Shown here piece after piece: positions 1 through 8,996 of a DNA stretch of 64,000 nt. The DNA is from Hyphococcus lacteus (lineage in GTDB: Bacteria > Pseudomonadota > Alphaproteobacteria > Caulobacterales > Parvularculaceae). Below the pieces are notes generated by a model. The model saw only the letters and a list, made by a program, of their open reading frames with translations. It was not told the origin of the DNA and made no database searches. Made by a program: the position numbers and the translations under genes. Numbering within the stretch: the first letter of the stretch is position 1; every line of letters starts with the position of its first letter. The stretch lies in the NCBI RefSeq assembly GCF_041058985.1, contig NZ_JBEHZE010000001.1, forward strand, positions 1,612,001 through 1,676,000. The letters run 5' to 3'.

Positions 1-765
1 CGCAAGGGTCTTTAGGCCGCGTAACGCAAGAAAGCTGTCGAACGGTCCTTGAATTCCGCCTACAGAATTTTGTAAAAATGCGAGTTGTTCCCCAAGCTCT
101 TTATCGTTGACGACCAAAACCCCACCGATAACGTCTGAGTGCCCACCAAGGTATTTCGTGGCTGAGTGCATGACGATATCTGCGCCAAAGTCCAGCGGGC
201 GCTGACAATAGGGCGAGGCGAAAGTATTGTCACAACCAACGATGAGACCATGTTTGTGTGCAATTTTTGAAATGGCTTCGATATCAACGACCTTTAATAA
301 TGGATTGGTCGGGGTTTCAAGCCAAACAAGCTTTGTCTCAGGCGTGATTGCCGCTTCTAGGTTTTCGGGTTTTGTCAGGTCTACGTAGGAAAACGACATA
401 TTGGCAGAGCTTTTCCGTACACGTTCAAAAAGCCGGAATGTGCCGCCATAGACATCATCCATCGCGATCACATTGCTACCTGCGGGGAATAATTCAAGCA
501 TGGTTGAAATTGCGGCCATGCCCGAGGCAAATGCAAAACCGCGTGAGCCATTTTCCAAATCTGCAATACAACGCTCATAGGCGTGACGGGTGGGGTTGGC
601 ACCGCGCGCATAGACAAAGCCTTTATGAACGCCGGGGCTTTCCTGGGCATAGGTCGACGTTTGATAAATAGGTTGCATGACGGCACCGGTCGTTGGGTCA
701 TGTTCCTGACCCGCATGGATGACGCGGGTTGCAAAGGCAGGTCGGTTTTTGCTTTGGTCAGACAT
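1..765 (-). CDS. Cystathionine gamma-lyase/gamma-synthase family enzyme (C-terminus outside window)
   Basis: PLP-dependent trans-sulfuration enzyme of the Cys/Met metabolism family. The first 255 residues are visible; family members are usually about 380, so roughly the last third lies beyond the window start. Seen: the substrate/PLP region with YARGANPTR near residue 52, the glycine-rich ASGMAAIST near 80, the cofactor aspartate in CDNTF at about 179, and the PLP-binding lysine in SATKYLGGHSD (K204). It lies downstream of cystathionine beta-synthase on the same strand, which favours a gamma-lyase making cysteine from cystathionine (reverse trans-sulfuration). Gamma-synthase or O-acyl-homoserine sulfhydrylase activity cannot be excluded from sequence. 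The ATG at 765 has no close in-frame rival. Confidence 0.9.
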   Translation of the reverse strand, partial: MSDQSKNRPAFATRVIHAGQEHDPTTGAVMQPIYQTSTYAQESPGVHKGFVYARGANPTRHAYERCIADLENGSRGFAFASGMAAISTMLELFPAGSNVIAMDDVYGGTFRLFERVRKSSANMSFSYVDLTKPENLEAAITPETKLVWLETPTNPLLKVVDIEAISKIAHKHGLIVGCDNTFASPYCQRPLDFGADIVMHSATKYLGGHSDVIGGVLVVNDKELGEQLAFLQNSVGGIQGPFDSFLALRGLKTLA

Positions 766-840
766 AAATCATTGCCTCAATTATTTTTCGCGCGATGGGC
801 GCGATTCTGGAAATGGACTTGGCGTGCGATGGCCCAGACG

Positions 841-1302
841 TCAACCCTGTCGCTTTAAGCGTACAACCGCTTCATCAAGGGTCGAAAGGAAGCGCGACCG
901 ATCAGATTTTTGAAACGGGGCAGGGCCGCCAACGGCGTCACCACCGGCCCGCAGGTCCGACATAATGGCCCGTGCGGCAATGGCTGAGCCGATCGAGTCC
1001 TTGGTGAACGGCGTGCCTTTCGGGCCGATGACAGTCGCATCCGCCTTGAGGCAGCGCTCTGCCAATAGGATGTCGGCAGTGATTACAATAGAATTCACAT
1101 GCGCGTGTTCGGCCACGTAATCATCGGCGGCGTCGTAATGGTCATTGACGGTGACGCGATCAATCAATGGGTGGCGCGGGATACGGATCGGCATATTGGC
1201 GACTACGGTCACCGGAATTTCGTGCCGAAAAGCGACCTTATAGGTTTCTTCTTTTACAGGGCAGGCGTCTGCATCAATGAAAATCTGAAGTGGTTTGCTC
1301 AT
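841..1302 (-). CDS. yaiI: YaiI/YqxD family protein (UPF0178, DUF188)
   Basis: A 153-residue protein of the YaiI/YqxD family, conserved in bacteria with a PIN-like nuclease fold but no settled function. Seen: the N-terminal acidic motif DADACPVKEE at residues 10-19, the central ITADILLAERCL segment and the GPKGTPFT motif, all typical of the family at normal length. It sits between the trans-sulfuration genes but separated from them by a palindromic element upstream, so it probably has no pathway link. The family is certain; a nuclease role is only suggested by fold. Confidence 0.9.
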   Translation of the reverse strand: MSKPLQIFIDADACPVKEETYKVAFRHEIPVTVVANMPIRIPRHPLIDRVTVNDHYDAADDYVAEHAHVNSIVITADILLAERCLKADATVIGPKGTPFTKDSIGSAIAARAIMSDLRAGGDAVGGPAPFQKSDRSRFLSTLDEAVVRLKRQG

Positions 1303-1361
1303 CTGTTTTGTTTAAACAATTCGGTGGAAATGAACAGGTGGGAAAGCGCTTCATCATGGCG

Positions 1362-1429
1362 ATGGATCCCGGATCAAGCCCGGGATGACGGTGTGCACCA
1401 GTTGTCATCCGACGAAAGTCAGGATCCAT
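1362..1429. repeat. Imperfect palindromic intergenic element
   Basis: A long imperfect inverted repeat. The left arm begins ATGGATCCCGGATCAAGC and runs into GGGATGAC; the right arm runs from GTCATCC to AGGATCCAT, about 11 bases apart. Many alphaproteobacterial genomes carry scattered repeats with the core GGATCCCGGATCAAG...CGGGATGAC. I see only this copy in the window. It lies between two minus-strand genes and could fold in the transcript. Confidence 0.6.
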
Positions 1430-1450
1430 AACAAAGTCGGTTCGGCGCTT

Positions 1451-1795
1451 TTAGCCCAACACAGTTTCTTGGGTGTCTTTTGACCAACCTACATAGACCT
1501 CAGTGGGCCCATTGACGATGATTGGGCGTTTCATCAACGCGGGGTTGTCATGCATTAATTTGACAGCGCCTTTATCGCTGAGGTTCTCTTTGTCTGTAGG
1601 CGGTAAATTGCGCCATGTTGTTGAAGCCTTGTTCAGCAACTTGTCTGTACCGACGGCGGCAGCCCAACGGCCAATTTGCGCCGCACTGACAGGTTCTTCG
1701 CGTACGTCATGAAATGCATAGGAAACACTAGCACCATCAAGTGCTTTTTTAGCCTTGCGGCAGGTGTCACAATTTTTAAGGCCGTATACGTCCAT
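1451..1795 (-). CDS. ArsC/Spx/YffB-family thioredoxin-fold protein
   Basis: A 114-residue protein of the arsenate reductase-like ArsC/Spx superfamily. Seen: N-terminal CDTC (C9, C12) in GLKNCDTCRKA, then the LLNKASTTWRNL and MKRPIIVN segments expected of the family. With two cysteines in CXXC spacing and no arsenic genes nearby it resembles the YffB/Spx-like branch rather than a dedicated arsenate reductase, so the substrate is unknown. Its ATG directly follows the stop codon of cystathionine beta-synthase (TAA then ATG), so the two are almost certainly cotranscribed and translationally coupled. Confidence 0.85.
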   Translation of the reverse strand: MDVYGLKNCDTCRKAKKALDGASVSYAFHDVREEPVSAAQIGRWAAAVGTDKLLNKASTTWRNLPPTDKENLSDKGAVKLMHDNPALMKRPIIVNGPTEVYVGWSKDTQETVLG

Positions 1796-3184
1796 TTATG
1801 CCACCTGTAGACGAAGATAGTTCAGTAGATCTGTACGAGTGATCAAGCCTTCGAACTTGCCGCCTTTGGTCACAACCGCAACATGACCTTTTGCAAAAAT
1901 CGGCAACAGCGATTGCATGTCTTGTTTCGCGTCGAGCGTTTCGACGCGATAGGTCATCGCAGATTTTACCGGGTCTTTGAATTTGTCGCGATTTCTAACG
2001 ACTGCGAACAACAGATCTTCTTCGTCGAGGAGACCAGCCACGTTGCCATCTTCGTCGAGTACCGGTAATTGCGAAATGTCATAGAGTTTCATTTTTCCGT
2101 AAGCCGACATCAACGTATCGTCTGGCTGAACGGTAACGGTTTGTTGTTCTGAGTGATGACGGGTAATCAAATCGGTCAAATCATCTTTTGGCGCACGCTT
2201 TAGGAAGCCTTGATCATACATCCAATAATCATTGAACATCTTTGAAAGATATTTGTCACCGCGATCACAAACAAAGGCGACCACGCGTTTTTTCTCTTTT
2301 TGTTTGCGGCAATGTTTGAGTGCGGCGGCAAGAATTGTACCCGAAGATGATCCGGCAAGAATTCCTTCTTTACGCAGAAGATCTCGCGCTGCCTCAAAGC
2401 TTTCTCTGTCGGTGATGCCATATGCAGCCTTGACCCGCGAAAGGTCGGCGATATCTGGAATGAAATCTTCGCCGATGCCCTCGACCAGCCACGAGCCGAC
2501 TTCGTTCGGAATGGCACCTGTGTTCACATATTCGGTGAGGATCGAGCCTTGTGGATCGGCAAGAATGATCTCTACATCTGGTGCGGCTTCATTGAAGAAA
2601 TTTGATAGTCCGGTGATCGTACCGCCTGAACCGACGCCGGCAACGATGGCGTCCATATCGCCTTCCATCTGGCCCCAGATTTCGGGGCCCGTGCCGGTTT
2701 CGTGGGCCAATGGATTGGCGGTATTGCCGAACTGATTAACATAGAACGCGCCGGTTTCGTTGGCGATGCGTTCTGCCATGTCTTGGTAATAATCCGGATG
2801 GCCTTTGCCCACATCAGACCGCGTAAGGCGAACGTCTGCGCCCAGAGCCTTTAGGTGGAAGATTTTTTCCTGTGCCATTTTATCTGGCACAACAATTATT
2901 GTTTTATAGCCTTTTTGTGCCGCCACAAGCGCCAATGCAAGGCCCGTGTTACCGGCGGTCGCTTCGATGATTGTGCCGCCGGGCTTCAGTTTGCCTTCGC
3001 GCTCAGCGGCTTCGATCATGGCAATCCCAATGCGGTCTTTGATTGACCCGCCGGGGTTGGAAGCTTCGAGTTTCAAAAACAGTTCGCAAGGGCCGGTGTC
3101 GATATTTGAAATCTTGACCATGGGTGTCCTGCCGACCCCCTCAAGAACATTATCGTAGACCGGACCGAATGGCGTTTCTTTCAT
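1796..3184 (-). CDS. cbs: Cystathionine beta-synthase
   Basis: 462 residues. Condenses homocysteine with serine to cystathionine in reverse trans-sulfuration. Seen: a fold-type II PLP domain (about 1-330) with the PLP lysine in SNPGGSIKDR (K49), the EATAGNTG substrate loop near 84, the GVGSGGTITG phosphate-binding loop and the SSSGT segment. Two CBS repeats occupy about 345-460, one ending GLLDEEDLLFAV and the other ending GLITRTDLLNYL. The CBS pair separates it from ordinary cysteine synthases. The N-terminus has no heme-binding extension. The downstream gamma-lyase-family gene would complete the pathway. Confidence 0.93.
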   Translation of the reverse strand: MKETPFGPVYDNVLEGVGRTPMVKISNIDTGPCELFLKLEASNPGGSIKDRIGIAMIEAAEREGKLKPGGTIIEATAGNTGLALALVAAQKGYKTIIVVPDKMAQEKIFHLKALGADVRLTRSDVGKGHPDYYQDMAERIANETGAFYVNQFGNTANPLAHETGTGPEIWGQMEGDMDAIVAGVGSGGTITGLSNFFNEAAPDVEIILADPQGSILTEYVNTGAIPNEVGSWLVEGIGEDFIPDIADLSRVKAAYGITDRESFEAARDLLRKEGILAGSSSGTILAAALKHCRKQKEKKRVVAFVCDRGDKYLSKMFNDYWMYDQGFLKRAPKDDLTDLITRHHSEQQTVTVQPDDTLMSAYGKMKLYDISQLPVLDEDGNVAGLLDEEDLLFAVVRNRDKFKDPVKSAMTYRVETLDAKQDMQSLLPIFAKGHVAVVTKGGKFEGLITRTDLLNYLRLQVA

Positions 3185-3242
3185 GGAGAAATCCTTAACT
3201 GGTGTTGCGGCGACTTAACCCAAAGCCGCCTTGATCCGCAAG

Positions 3243-5189
3243 TTAACTGGCCGCAGTTCGGCCCGAACCACGTTTAAGATCGCGGATAAAAAAACGAGCC
3301 GGGTGGATGGCCTCATAAATCTCGTGATCGGCGGGGGCGGGGCTATTGGCCATCTCTGCGACCATCATTGCGGCTACATAGGGCGCGGTGACCAGCCCTC
3401 GAGAGCCAAGCGCCGTGAGGACGAATAGGTTTGGCAACATACTCCCTGCGGGTAAGTTCTCTCGTCGTCCATGGCGTAATCCGTCATACGCCCCAGCGTA
3501 AAACCCCCAATCGGGCAATGGCCCCGCCACCGGCAGTTGGTCTGGCGTTGTGCAGCGCACGCTTGCGCGAGATTTGGCGTCGCCCAGGTCACGCACGAGA
3601 TGGGGCAAATAATGTCCGACCGATTCTATATTGGCTTGGGTATTGTCATTGGTTGATATTGGCTGCGCGCCCAGAGCTATTGGTTCATAGGTCGCCCCGA
3701 TCACAAGTCCGCCACCGGGAGACGGTGCGGCATAGGGGCCCGTCACATGGATGTGGTTCGGCATTGGCCCTGATGTGAAATGCTCGATTTGTCCTGCTGA
3801 TCCCGTAAGTGGCAGCCCTCGAATTTGTGTGAATCGCAAGGCATCAAGACCATTGGCGATAATCACCGCATCATAACGATGTGCGTTTTGATCTGTCTCA
3901 AGCGACCAGCCATCGGCGCTGTGATCAAGTCGGGTAACGCGTTCATTTACAACAGGCGTATCGCCAAGCAGGCAGGACACAAAATGCGGCGGGGTAACCA
4001 CGCCCGCTTGTGGGAAGTATAACCCATCCGCATGCTGTTCAATCCACCCTTCGGGTAGAATCTTTTGATCGACGAGCTTTTGATGACGCTCAGCTTCGCG
4101 TTCAGTCGCCGCATAGAGTTTCGCGCCGCAAGGCATGAAAAGTGTCGGATATGAAAGCCCGTCGAGCAATCGAAGCGTATGAACATAGGCACTGATATGA
4201 AAGCGTCCGGCGGGGAAATCACCCACATCAAGCCGAGGCATGATTAAGCCTGCGATATTTCCCGACGCACCATTTGCAGGCGATACCGATTCAAACACGG
4301 TCGGTGAAAATCCTGTGCGACGCAATTCATAGGCGAGGCTTGCGCCGGCGATACCGCCGCCAATTATTGCGACATTTGCGCCTGATTTAAGGGGCGAAGC
4401 TGGCGTGTACCAAGATGCACGTTGGGGCGACGGTTCATGGTTCGTTAGTGTACCAACCAACATGTGTTTTTTGCGGCCATGGCCGGGAATTTTTTTCCAC
4501 GCGAAACCTGCACTTTCTAGGTTACGGCGGACCATTCCGGCGACAGTGAATGTCGCAAAACTTGCGCCTTTTGCTGACAGACGTGCAAGTTCGGTGAAAA
4601 TTTCTTCCGACCACATGTCAGGGTTTTTCGAAGGCGCAAAACCGTCAAGAAACCAAGCATCGATCTGCCCGCTGGCGCGTCGAAGCCCGTCCAGTCCGTT
4701 GCCATAAAAAAGCGTGAGGGTTACGTCGTCGCCAAAGCTTAACTGATGATATCCGGGCAGGGCGGGTGGTAGTTGTTGCCTGAGTGCAAGCGTCAACTCG
4801 CTTAGTTCGGGCCATGCCTTATGGGCTTTTTCCAAATCATCCGGCGAAAGCGGGAACCCCTCTACGGACATAAAGTGCAGCTTTGCACCGGTCGGCTTTT
4901 TCGTTTTCAGCCACCGGTCCCACGTGACAAGAAAATTGAGACCAGTACCAAAGCCTAGCTCGCCAATATGAAAACGCTCAGCATGTTCAAATCGTTCGGG
5001 CAGATTATTGCCGCGTAGAAAGACGAAATCGGTTTCAGCGGGACCGTCACCGGAAAAATAAACATCGTCAAAAATGGGGGAGCGCGGTGAAAGCGTCGTA
5101 TCCATAGACGAATGGGGCGCAAGCTCGGCGCTTGCACCCCATTCCACAACTGCGTGGTCAATTACGATCGTTGTTCTCTCGCCGCTCAT
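3243..5189 (-). CDS. mnmC: Bifunctional tRNA 5-methylaminomethyl-2-thiouridine biosynthesis protein MnmC
   Basis: 648 residues, the normal size for the fused enzyme. The N-terminal half (about 1-250) is the SAM-dependent methyltransferase domain with HIGELGFGTGLNF as motif I and the YFSGDGPAETDFVF entry segment. The C-terminal half (about 270-640) is the FAD oxidoreductase domain with the Rossmann motif VAIIGGGIAGASLAYEL. Together they convert cmnm5(s2)U at the tRNA wobble position to mnm5(s2)U. The gene is 58 bases upstream of cbs on the same strand and may be cotranscribed with it. Confidence 0.95.
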   Translation of the reverse strand: MSGERTTIVIDHAVVEWGASAELAPHSSMDTTLSPRSPIFDDVYFSGDGPAETDFVFLRGNNLPERFEHAERFHIGELGFGTGLNFLVTWDRWLKTKKPTGAKLHFMSVEGFPLSPDDLEKAHKAWPELSELTLALRQQLPPALPGYHQLSFGDDVTLTLFYGNGLDGLRRASGQIDAWFLDGFAPSKNPDMWSEEIFTELARLSAKGASFATFTVAGMVRRNLESAGFAWKKIPGHGRKKHMLVGTLTNHEPSPQRASWYTPASPLKSGANVAIIGGGIAGASLAYELRRTGFSPTVFESVSPANGASGNIAGLIMPRLDVGDFPAGRFHISAYVHTLRLLDGLSYPTLFMPCGAKLYAATEREAERHQKLVDQKILPEGWIEQHADGLYFPQAGVVTPPHFVSCLLGDTPVVNERVTRLDHSADGWSLETDQNAHRYDAVIIANGLDALRFTQIRGLPLTGSAGQIEHFTSGPMPNHIHVTGPYAAPSPGGGLVIGATYEPIALGAQPISTNDNTQANIESVGHYLPHLVRDLGDAKSRASVRCTTPDQLPVAGPLPDWGFYAGAYDGLRHGRRENLPAGSMLPNLFVLTALGSRGLVTAPYVAAMMVAEMANSPAPADHEIYEAIHPARFFIRDLKRGSGRTAAS

Positions 5190-5228
5190 GGGCGACAGAC
5201 ATAACGGATGACCGTCGTCTTGTCTGCG

Positions 5229-5750
5229 TTAAGCTTTCGCAGGAAACGCAAAGAATTTTTCGAAAGATTTGAGGTTCGCGAAAGGAACTTCAACTGGCTT
5301 CATCGTTTCGCGAGCCGTTTCTACTGATGTTTCAGTAAGTTCGCGCGCGCGCTCGATGCGCGTTTCGAATAGCTTTTTCCAGTATGATTGCTGAATGGTC
5401 AGCGCGTCAGCAAAGCTTTTTGCATTTGTCAGGTCGTTGGCAAACTGCACAGTTTCAGAAACTTCTTCCTGAGCCGCTTCCATTAAACGCGTGTTTGTTT
5501 CGGTCGCGCGTTCTTGGGTGGTTTTGAAACGAGCCTGAAGTTCTTCGGCCAATTCTTCGTTTTTCGCACGTGCTTCTTCGATGTTCTCGCCAAATGATTC
5601 CATCATCGTTTCGAACTGTTCTTTTGCCTTGGCGGTCCATTCAGCGCCATTTGAAAATGACATGATGTCGGCCATAGGGTTCGAAGCTTCAGCTTTAGAG
5701 GCTGAAGATTTTGTTGTTGTTTTCTTCGCTGCGGTCTTCGTGGTTGCCAT
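5229..5750 (-). CDS. Phasin family protein
   Basis: 173 residues from the chosen ATG. Phasins coat polyhydroxyalkanoate granules. Seen: a Lys/Ala/Thr-rich N-terminus (ATTKTAAKKTTTKS), then an almost wholly alpha-helical amphipathic region with many Glu, Gln and Ala and few turns, matching the Phasin_2 family. The start was chosen because AAGGAGG lies 5 bases before this ATG; a longer reading adding 12 residues from 5786 would swallow that Shine-Dalgarno. No PHA synthase is in the window, so granule association is inferred from family. Confidence 0.85.
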   Translation of the reverse strand: MATTKTAAKKTTTKSSASKAEASNPMADIMSFSNGAEWTAKAKEQFETMMESFGENIEEARAKNEELAEELQARFKTTQERATETNTRLMEAAQEEVSETVQFANDLTNAKSFADALTIQQSYWKKLFETRIERARELTETSVETARETMKPVEVPFANLKSFEKFFAFPAKA

Positions 5751-5822
5751 GAGGGCCTCCTTTACAAAGTGGTTGCTGCCCGGCATTTGTGCGGTGCAGC
5801 ATTGGCCTTCACTTAGTGGTTT

Positions 5823-5838
5823 TTGTGCAGCGCAACAA
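5823..5838 (-). promoter_or_regulatory. Possible PhaR-type operator upstream of the phasin gene
   Basis: A partly symmetrical GC-core site, read on the minus strand as TTGTTGCGCTGCACAA, lies 73 bases upstream of the phasin ATG. A spaced TGCTGC...GCAGCA pair lies nearer the gene. PhaR repressors of alphaproteobacteria bind CTGC/GCAG-type repeats in front of phasin genes. The match is by resemblance only. Confidence 0.3.
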
Positions 5839-5877
5839 GGGCTATCTTGAAAATTTTTTATGACGTCAAAAAATGGC

Positions 5878-7077
5878 TTACTTTAAGGCTTCCAGCACCT
5901 TTGCGGACGCATATCCATCGGCAGGAATGCCGACTGATTGTTGAAAAGACCGTAACGCCTTTTTGGTGCCGGCGCCGATAATCCCGTCAACGGGGCCGGG
6001 ATTGTATCCACGGTCTTTTAGCGCCTGTTGCAGGTCTTTACGTTCAGATAGCGAGAGGGGCCGGTCATCGCGCGGCCAAGCAGCCACGACAGCCCCGCTG
6101 CGCCCCGCAATTTCTTCTGAGAGGAGCGAGACCGCGAGTGCATAAGCCGTCGAGCGGTTATATTTTAAGATCGCTTCGAAATTTTCGAATACCAAAAATG
6201 CAGGTCCGCTTGCGCCCGCGGGGATAATCAGCCGACCGCGAATATTCGGATCGAAACCATCCACTAAGCTTGGTCCCCTGATTGATGAAAGCCCGGTGGC
6301 GGCCCATTCGACGACGGCTTTTTTGATACTTGTATCGGCTAAGGCATAATCGAAATCTGTGGGTAAGCGAACTTCTATGCCCCACGCTTCGTTACCGCGA
6401 AAACCGGAAACGCTCAGGTAATTTGCCGTAGAGGCGAAAACATCGCCGAGATTGTTCCAAATATCGCGCTTACCGTCGCCATCATGATCAATCGCATAAG
6501 CGAGGTAAGTGGTTGGGATAAATTGCGTGTGCCCCATGGCACCCGCCCAAGAGCCTTTTAGGTCACCACGATTTGCATATCCGTGCTGGATAATTTTGAG
6601 CGCGCCGATGAGCTGGCTGCGGCCATAGCCGGTCCGGCGCCCTTCAAAGGCGAGGGTGGCTAGCGCCTGGATCGCATCATAATTGCCCATGATCGCGCCA
6701 TAAGAGGACTCAAGCCCCCAGATTGCCATGATGATTTCAGCATCAACACCATAAGCTTGATCAATGAGGGTCAAAAGCGCGCGGTTTTCCTGATATTTTG
6801 TGCGTCCATTCGCAACACGCGTCGCTGACACAGCGCTATCGAGGTAGTCCCAAATGCCACGTGAGAATTCTGGCTGGTTATCGTTCAGCTCATAGACACG
6901 GGTGTTGATGCTTAGGTTATTGAGCGCATCATCAAGCACGGATTGGGAAATGCCAGCGGCCGAAGCCTCGGCACGGAAGCCTGCAACCCATTGCTCAAAA
7001 TCCGCTGGTTCAGCATGGGCAATATTGGCCAAGGACAGAATTGCGGCAGCGGCAATGGTGCCCAGTCGTTTCTTCAT
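5878..7077 (-). CDS. Lytic murein transglycosylase (MltB-like) with peptidoglycan-binding domain
   Basis: 399 residues. Cleaves glycan strands of peptidoglycan in the periplasm. Seen: signal peptide MKKRLGTIAAAAILSLANIAHA, an SLT_2/MltB-type catalytic domain (about 24-320) with the catalytic glutamate in IWGLESSYG (E123) and the family segment AGAMGHTQFIPTTY, and a C-terminal PG_binding_1 domain (about 335-399) with DGIIGAGTKKALRSFQ. The start was moved 23 residues inside a longer frame because GAGGAATTC precedes this ATG and the signal peptide begins there. Confidence 0.93.
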   Translation of the reverse strand: MKKRLGTIAAAAILSLANIAHAEPADFEQWVAGFRAEASAAGISQSVLDDALNNLSINTRVYELNDNQPEFSRGIWDYLDSAVSATRVANGRTKYQENRALLTLIDQAYGVDAEIIMAIWGLESSYGAIMGNYDAIQALATLAFEGRRTGYGRSQLIGALKIIQHGYANRGDLKGSWAGAMGHTQFIPTTYLAYAIDHDGDGKRDIWNNLGDVFASTANYLSVSGFRGNEAWGIEVRLPTDFDYALADTSIKKAVVEWAATGLSSIRGPSLVDGFDPNIRGRLIIPAGASGPAFLVFENFEAILKYNRSTAYALAVSLLSEEIAGRSGAVVAAWPRDDRPLSLSERKDLQQALKDRGYNPGPVDGIIGAGTKKALRSFQQSVGIPADGYASAKVLEALK

Positions 7078-7263
7078 GCTGAATTCCTCATTTATTTTGC
7101 GAATCACTAGATCGGCTAAAAGCGCGCATAAATTAGCAATATTCAAACCCTATCGCGCCCGCAAGGCCGGATTATGGCGGGGTTTGTAGAACCAGCACAA
7201 GGCGCTAGATTGACCCCAAATCGAGCGGTCAGGACGGTTGCTCGGGTCATTTGAGGGATCATT

Positions 7264-8976
7264 ATGAATAATTCTTTTGCTCGTTCCATGCTTGTTGTTT
7301 CTTTGTTTGCATTGAGCGCCGCGTGCTCGCAGCAAGAACCGCCAAAGGTTACCGAACCAAAAGCCGAATCTCATGACAAAGACGCAAAGCAGATTGCGGT
7401 TGCATCCAAAGAAGCGCTGGAAACGATGCGAGACCAATTTGCCGTTGTCGATATGGAAGCCGACACGTCATTTTTGACGGACGAAGAAAAAGCCGTCGTC
7501 AACAAACTCAACCAAGCGGCTGTGTTGTTGAATGAGATTTATTTCCGTCAACGGAGCGAGCAAAACCCGGAATGGCGCGAAAAAATTGTTGCGAGCGAAA
7601 TAGCGAATAAAGATCTCGTTCTTGACTTGTTTGACCTCCATTTTGGCCCTTGGGATACGCTCGATCACAACAAGCCTTTTTATGGCAGCACGCCGATGCC
7701 TGCTGGCGCAGCATTTTACCCGGAAGATATGACCAAGGAAGAATTCGAAAATTGGATCAATGAACACCCCGAGGACGAGGAGGCGTTCACGAGCGGATAC
7801 ACACTGATCCGTCGAGATGGAAATGGCGGCCTGAAATCTATTCCGTATTCAGAGCATTATCGAGAGTGGTTGGAGCCTGCGGCTGAGCTCATGCGTGAGG
7901 CGGCGGATATGACTTCGAATGCAAGTCTTAAGCGGTTTCTAAATTTGCGCGCCGAGTCGTTCTTGACTGACGACTATTTTGAATCTGAAATGGCATGGAT
8001 GGACCTTGATGGGCCAATTGAAGTCGCCATTGGTCCCTATGAGGTTTATACGGACAAATTGTACGGTTATAAAACGGCGTTCGAAGCGTTCGTTACAATT
8101 AAAAACCCCGAGGAAAGCGCGGCCCTTGCGAAGTACAAAAATTTCCTTCGCGATATGGAAGCTAACCTTCCGGTTGATGAGTCCTATAAAAACTTTAAGC
8201 GCGGTTTTGAATCACCGATCGCCGTGACCTATCAGGTTCATGGCGGCGGTGATAGTGTGCCGGGCGTTCAGACTGTAGCGTTCAACCTGCCGAATGACGA
8301 GCGCGTGCGCGAAGCCAAGGGCGCGAAAAAGGTTTTGTTGAATAATGTACTGGGTGCGAAATTCGATCTCATTCTTGCGCCAATGGCAAAAGATGTTCTG
8401 GTGCCGGAACAGGCAGACATGTTGATGAAAACATACATGTCAGGAGAGGTTCTTTTTCATGAGCTCTCCCATAGCCTTGGCCCGGGTTCAATCATCAAGG
8501 ATGGTGTTGAAACATCTGTAGGTGCCGAACTAAAGGAACTTTATACGCAGACGGAGGAGGGAAAGGCCGATGTCATGGGCGCTTATAATGTTCTTTATAT
8601 GATGGAGCAGGGCGAGCTGCCGATCGCTGAGAAAGATAACTTTCTTGCGACGTATTTTGTCGGTTTGTTCCGGGCTATGCGTTTCGGGATCAACGAGGCA
8701 CACGGAGCCGGCGCAGCATTTCAATACTCGTACTTCCGCGAAGCTGGTGCGTTTACTGTTGAAGATGGCAAGTTCAAGCTTGATTTTCCAAAACTCGAAC
8801 AGGCCGTCACGGACCTGACCCGCGACATCGTAGTTTTACAAGGTAACGGTGATTATAGCGCGGCCAAGGCGTTTCTCGATGAATACGCTCAGCTTGATAC
8901 TGACGCTGAGAACGTGATCGCTTCGCTAACTCATCTACCGGTTGATATTCAGCCAATATACGACGACGCGCTTTAG
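7264..8976 (+). CDS. Dipeptidyl-peptidase III-like (M49) lipoprotein
   Basis: 570 residues. Predicted zinc peptidase anchored as a lipoprotein: signal ending in the lipobox LSAAC with Cys at about residue 21. The metal site is H399-E-L-S-H403, followed 28 residues later by EEGKAD (E431/E432). That second motif and the GLGPG-like segment after the HEXXH identify the M49 family. Classical M49 enzymes have HEXXGH; the five-residue HEXXH form is known from a minority including the Caldithrix enzyme. Bacterial relatives are often misnamed NUDIX or Zn-hydrolase proteins. It is followed 20 bases later by a serine hydrolase gene, probably in one operon. Confidence 0.85.
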   Translation: MNNSFARSMLVVSLFALSAACSQQEPPKVTEPKAESHDKDAKQIAVASKEALETMRDQFAVVDMEADTSFLTDEEKAVVNKLNQAAVLLNEIYFRQRSEQNPEWREKIVASEIANKDLVLDLFDLHFGPWDTLDHNKPFYGSTPMPAGAAFYPEDMTKEEFENWINEHPEDEEAFTSGYTLIRRDGNGGLKSIPYSEHYREWLEPAAELMREAADMTSNASLKRFLNLRAESFLTDDYFESEMAWMDLDGPIEVAIGPYEVYTDKLYGYKTAFEAFVTIKNPEESAALAKYKNFLRDMEANLPVDESYKNFKRGFESPIAVTYQVHGGGDSVPGVQTVAFNLPNDERVREAKGAKKVLLNNVLGAKFDLILAPMAKDVLVPEQADMLMKTYMSGEVLFHELSHSLGPGSIIKDGVETSVGAELKELYTQTEEGKADVMGAYNVLYMMEQGELPIAEKDNFLATYFVGLFRAMRFGINEAHGAGAAFQYSYFREAGAFTVEDGKFKLDFPKLEQAVTDLTRDIVVLQGNGDYSAAKAFLDEYAQLDTDAENVIASLTHLPVDIQPIYDDAL

Positions 8977-8996
8977 TTTTCTGAGAGGAATTTTTG

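Noticed and set aside
1099..1431. 110-residue plus-strand frame
   Set aside because: Overlaps yaiI antisense and the palindromic repeat; no family character.
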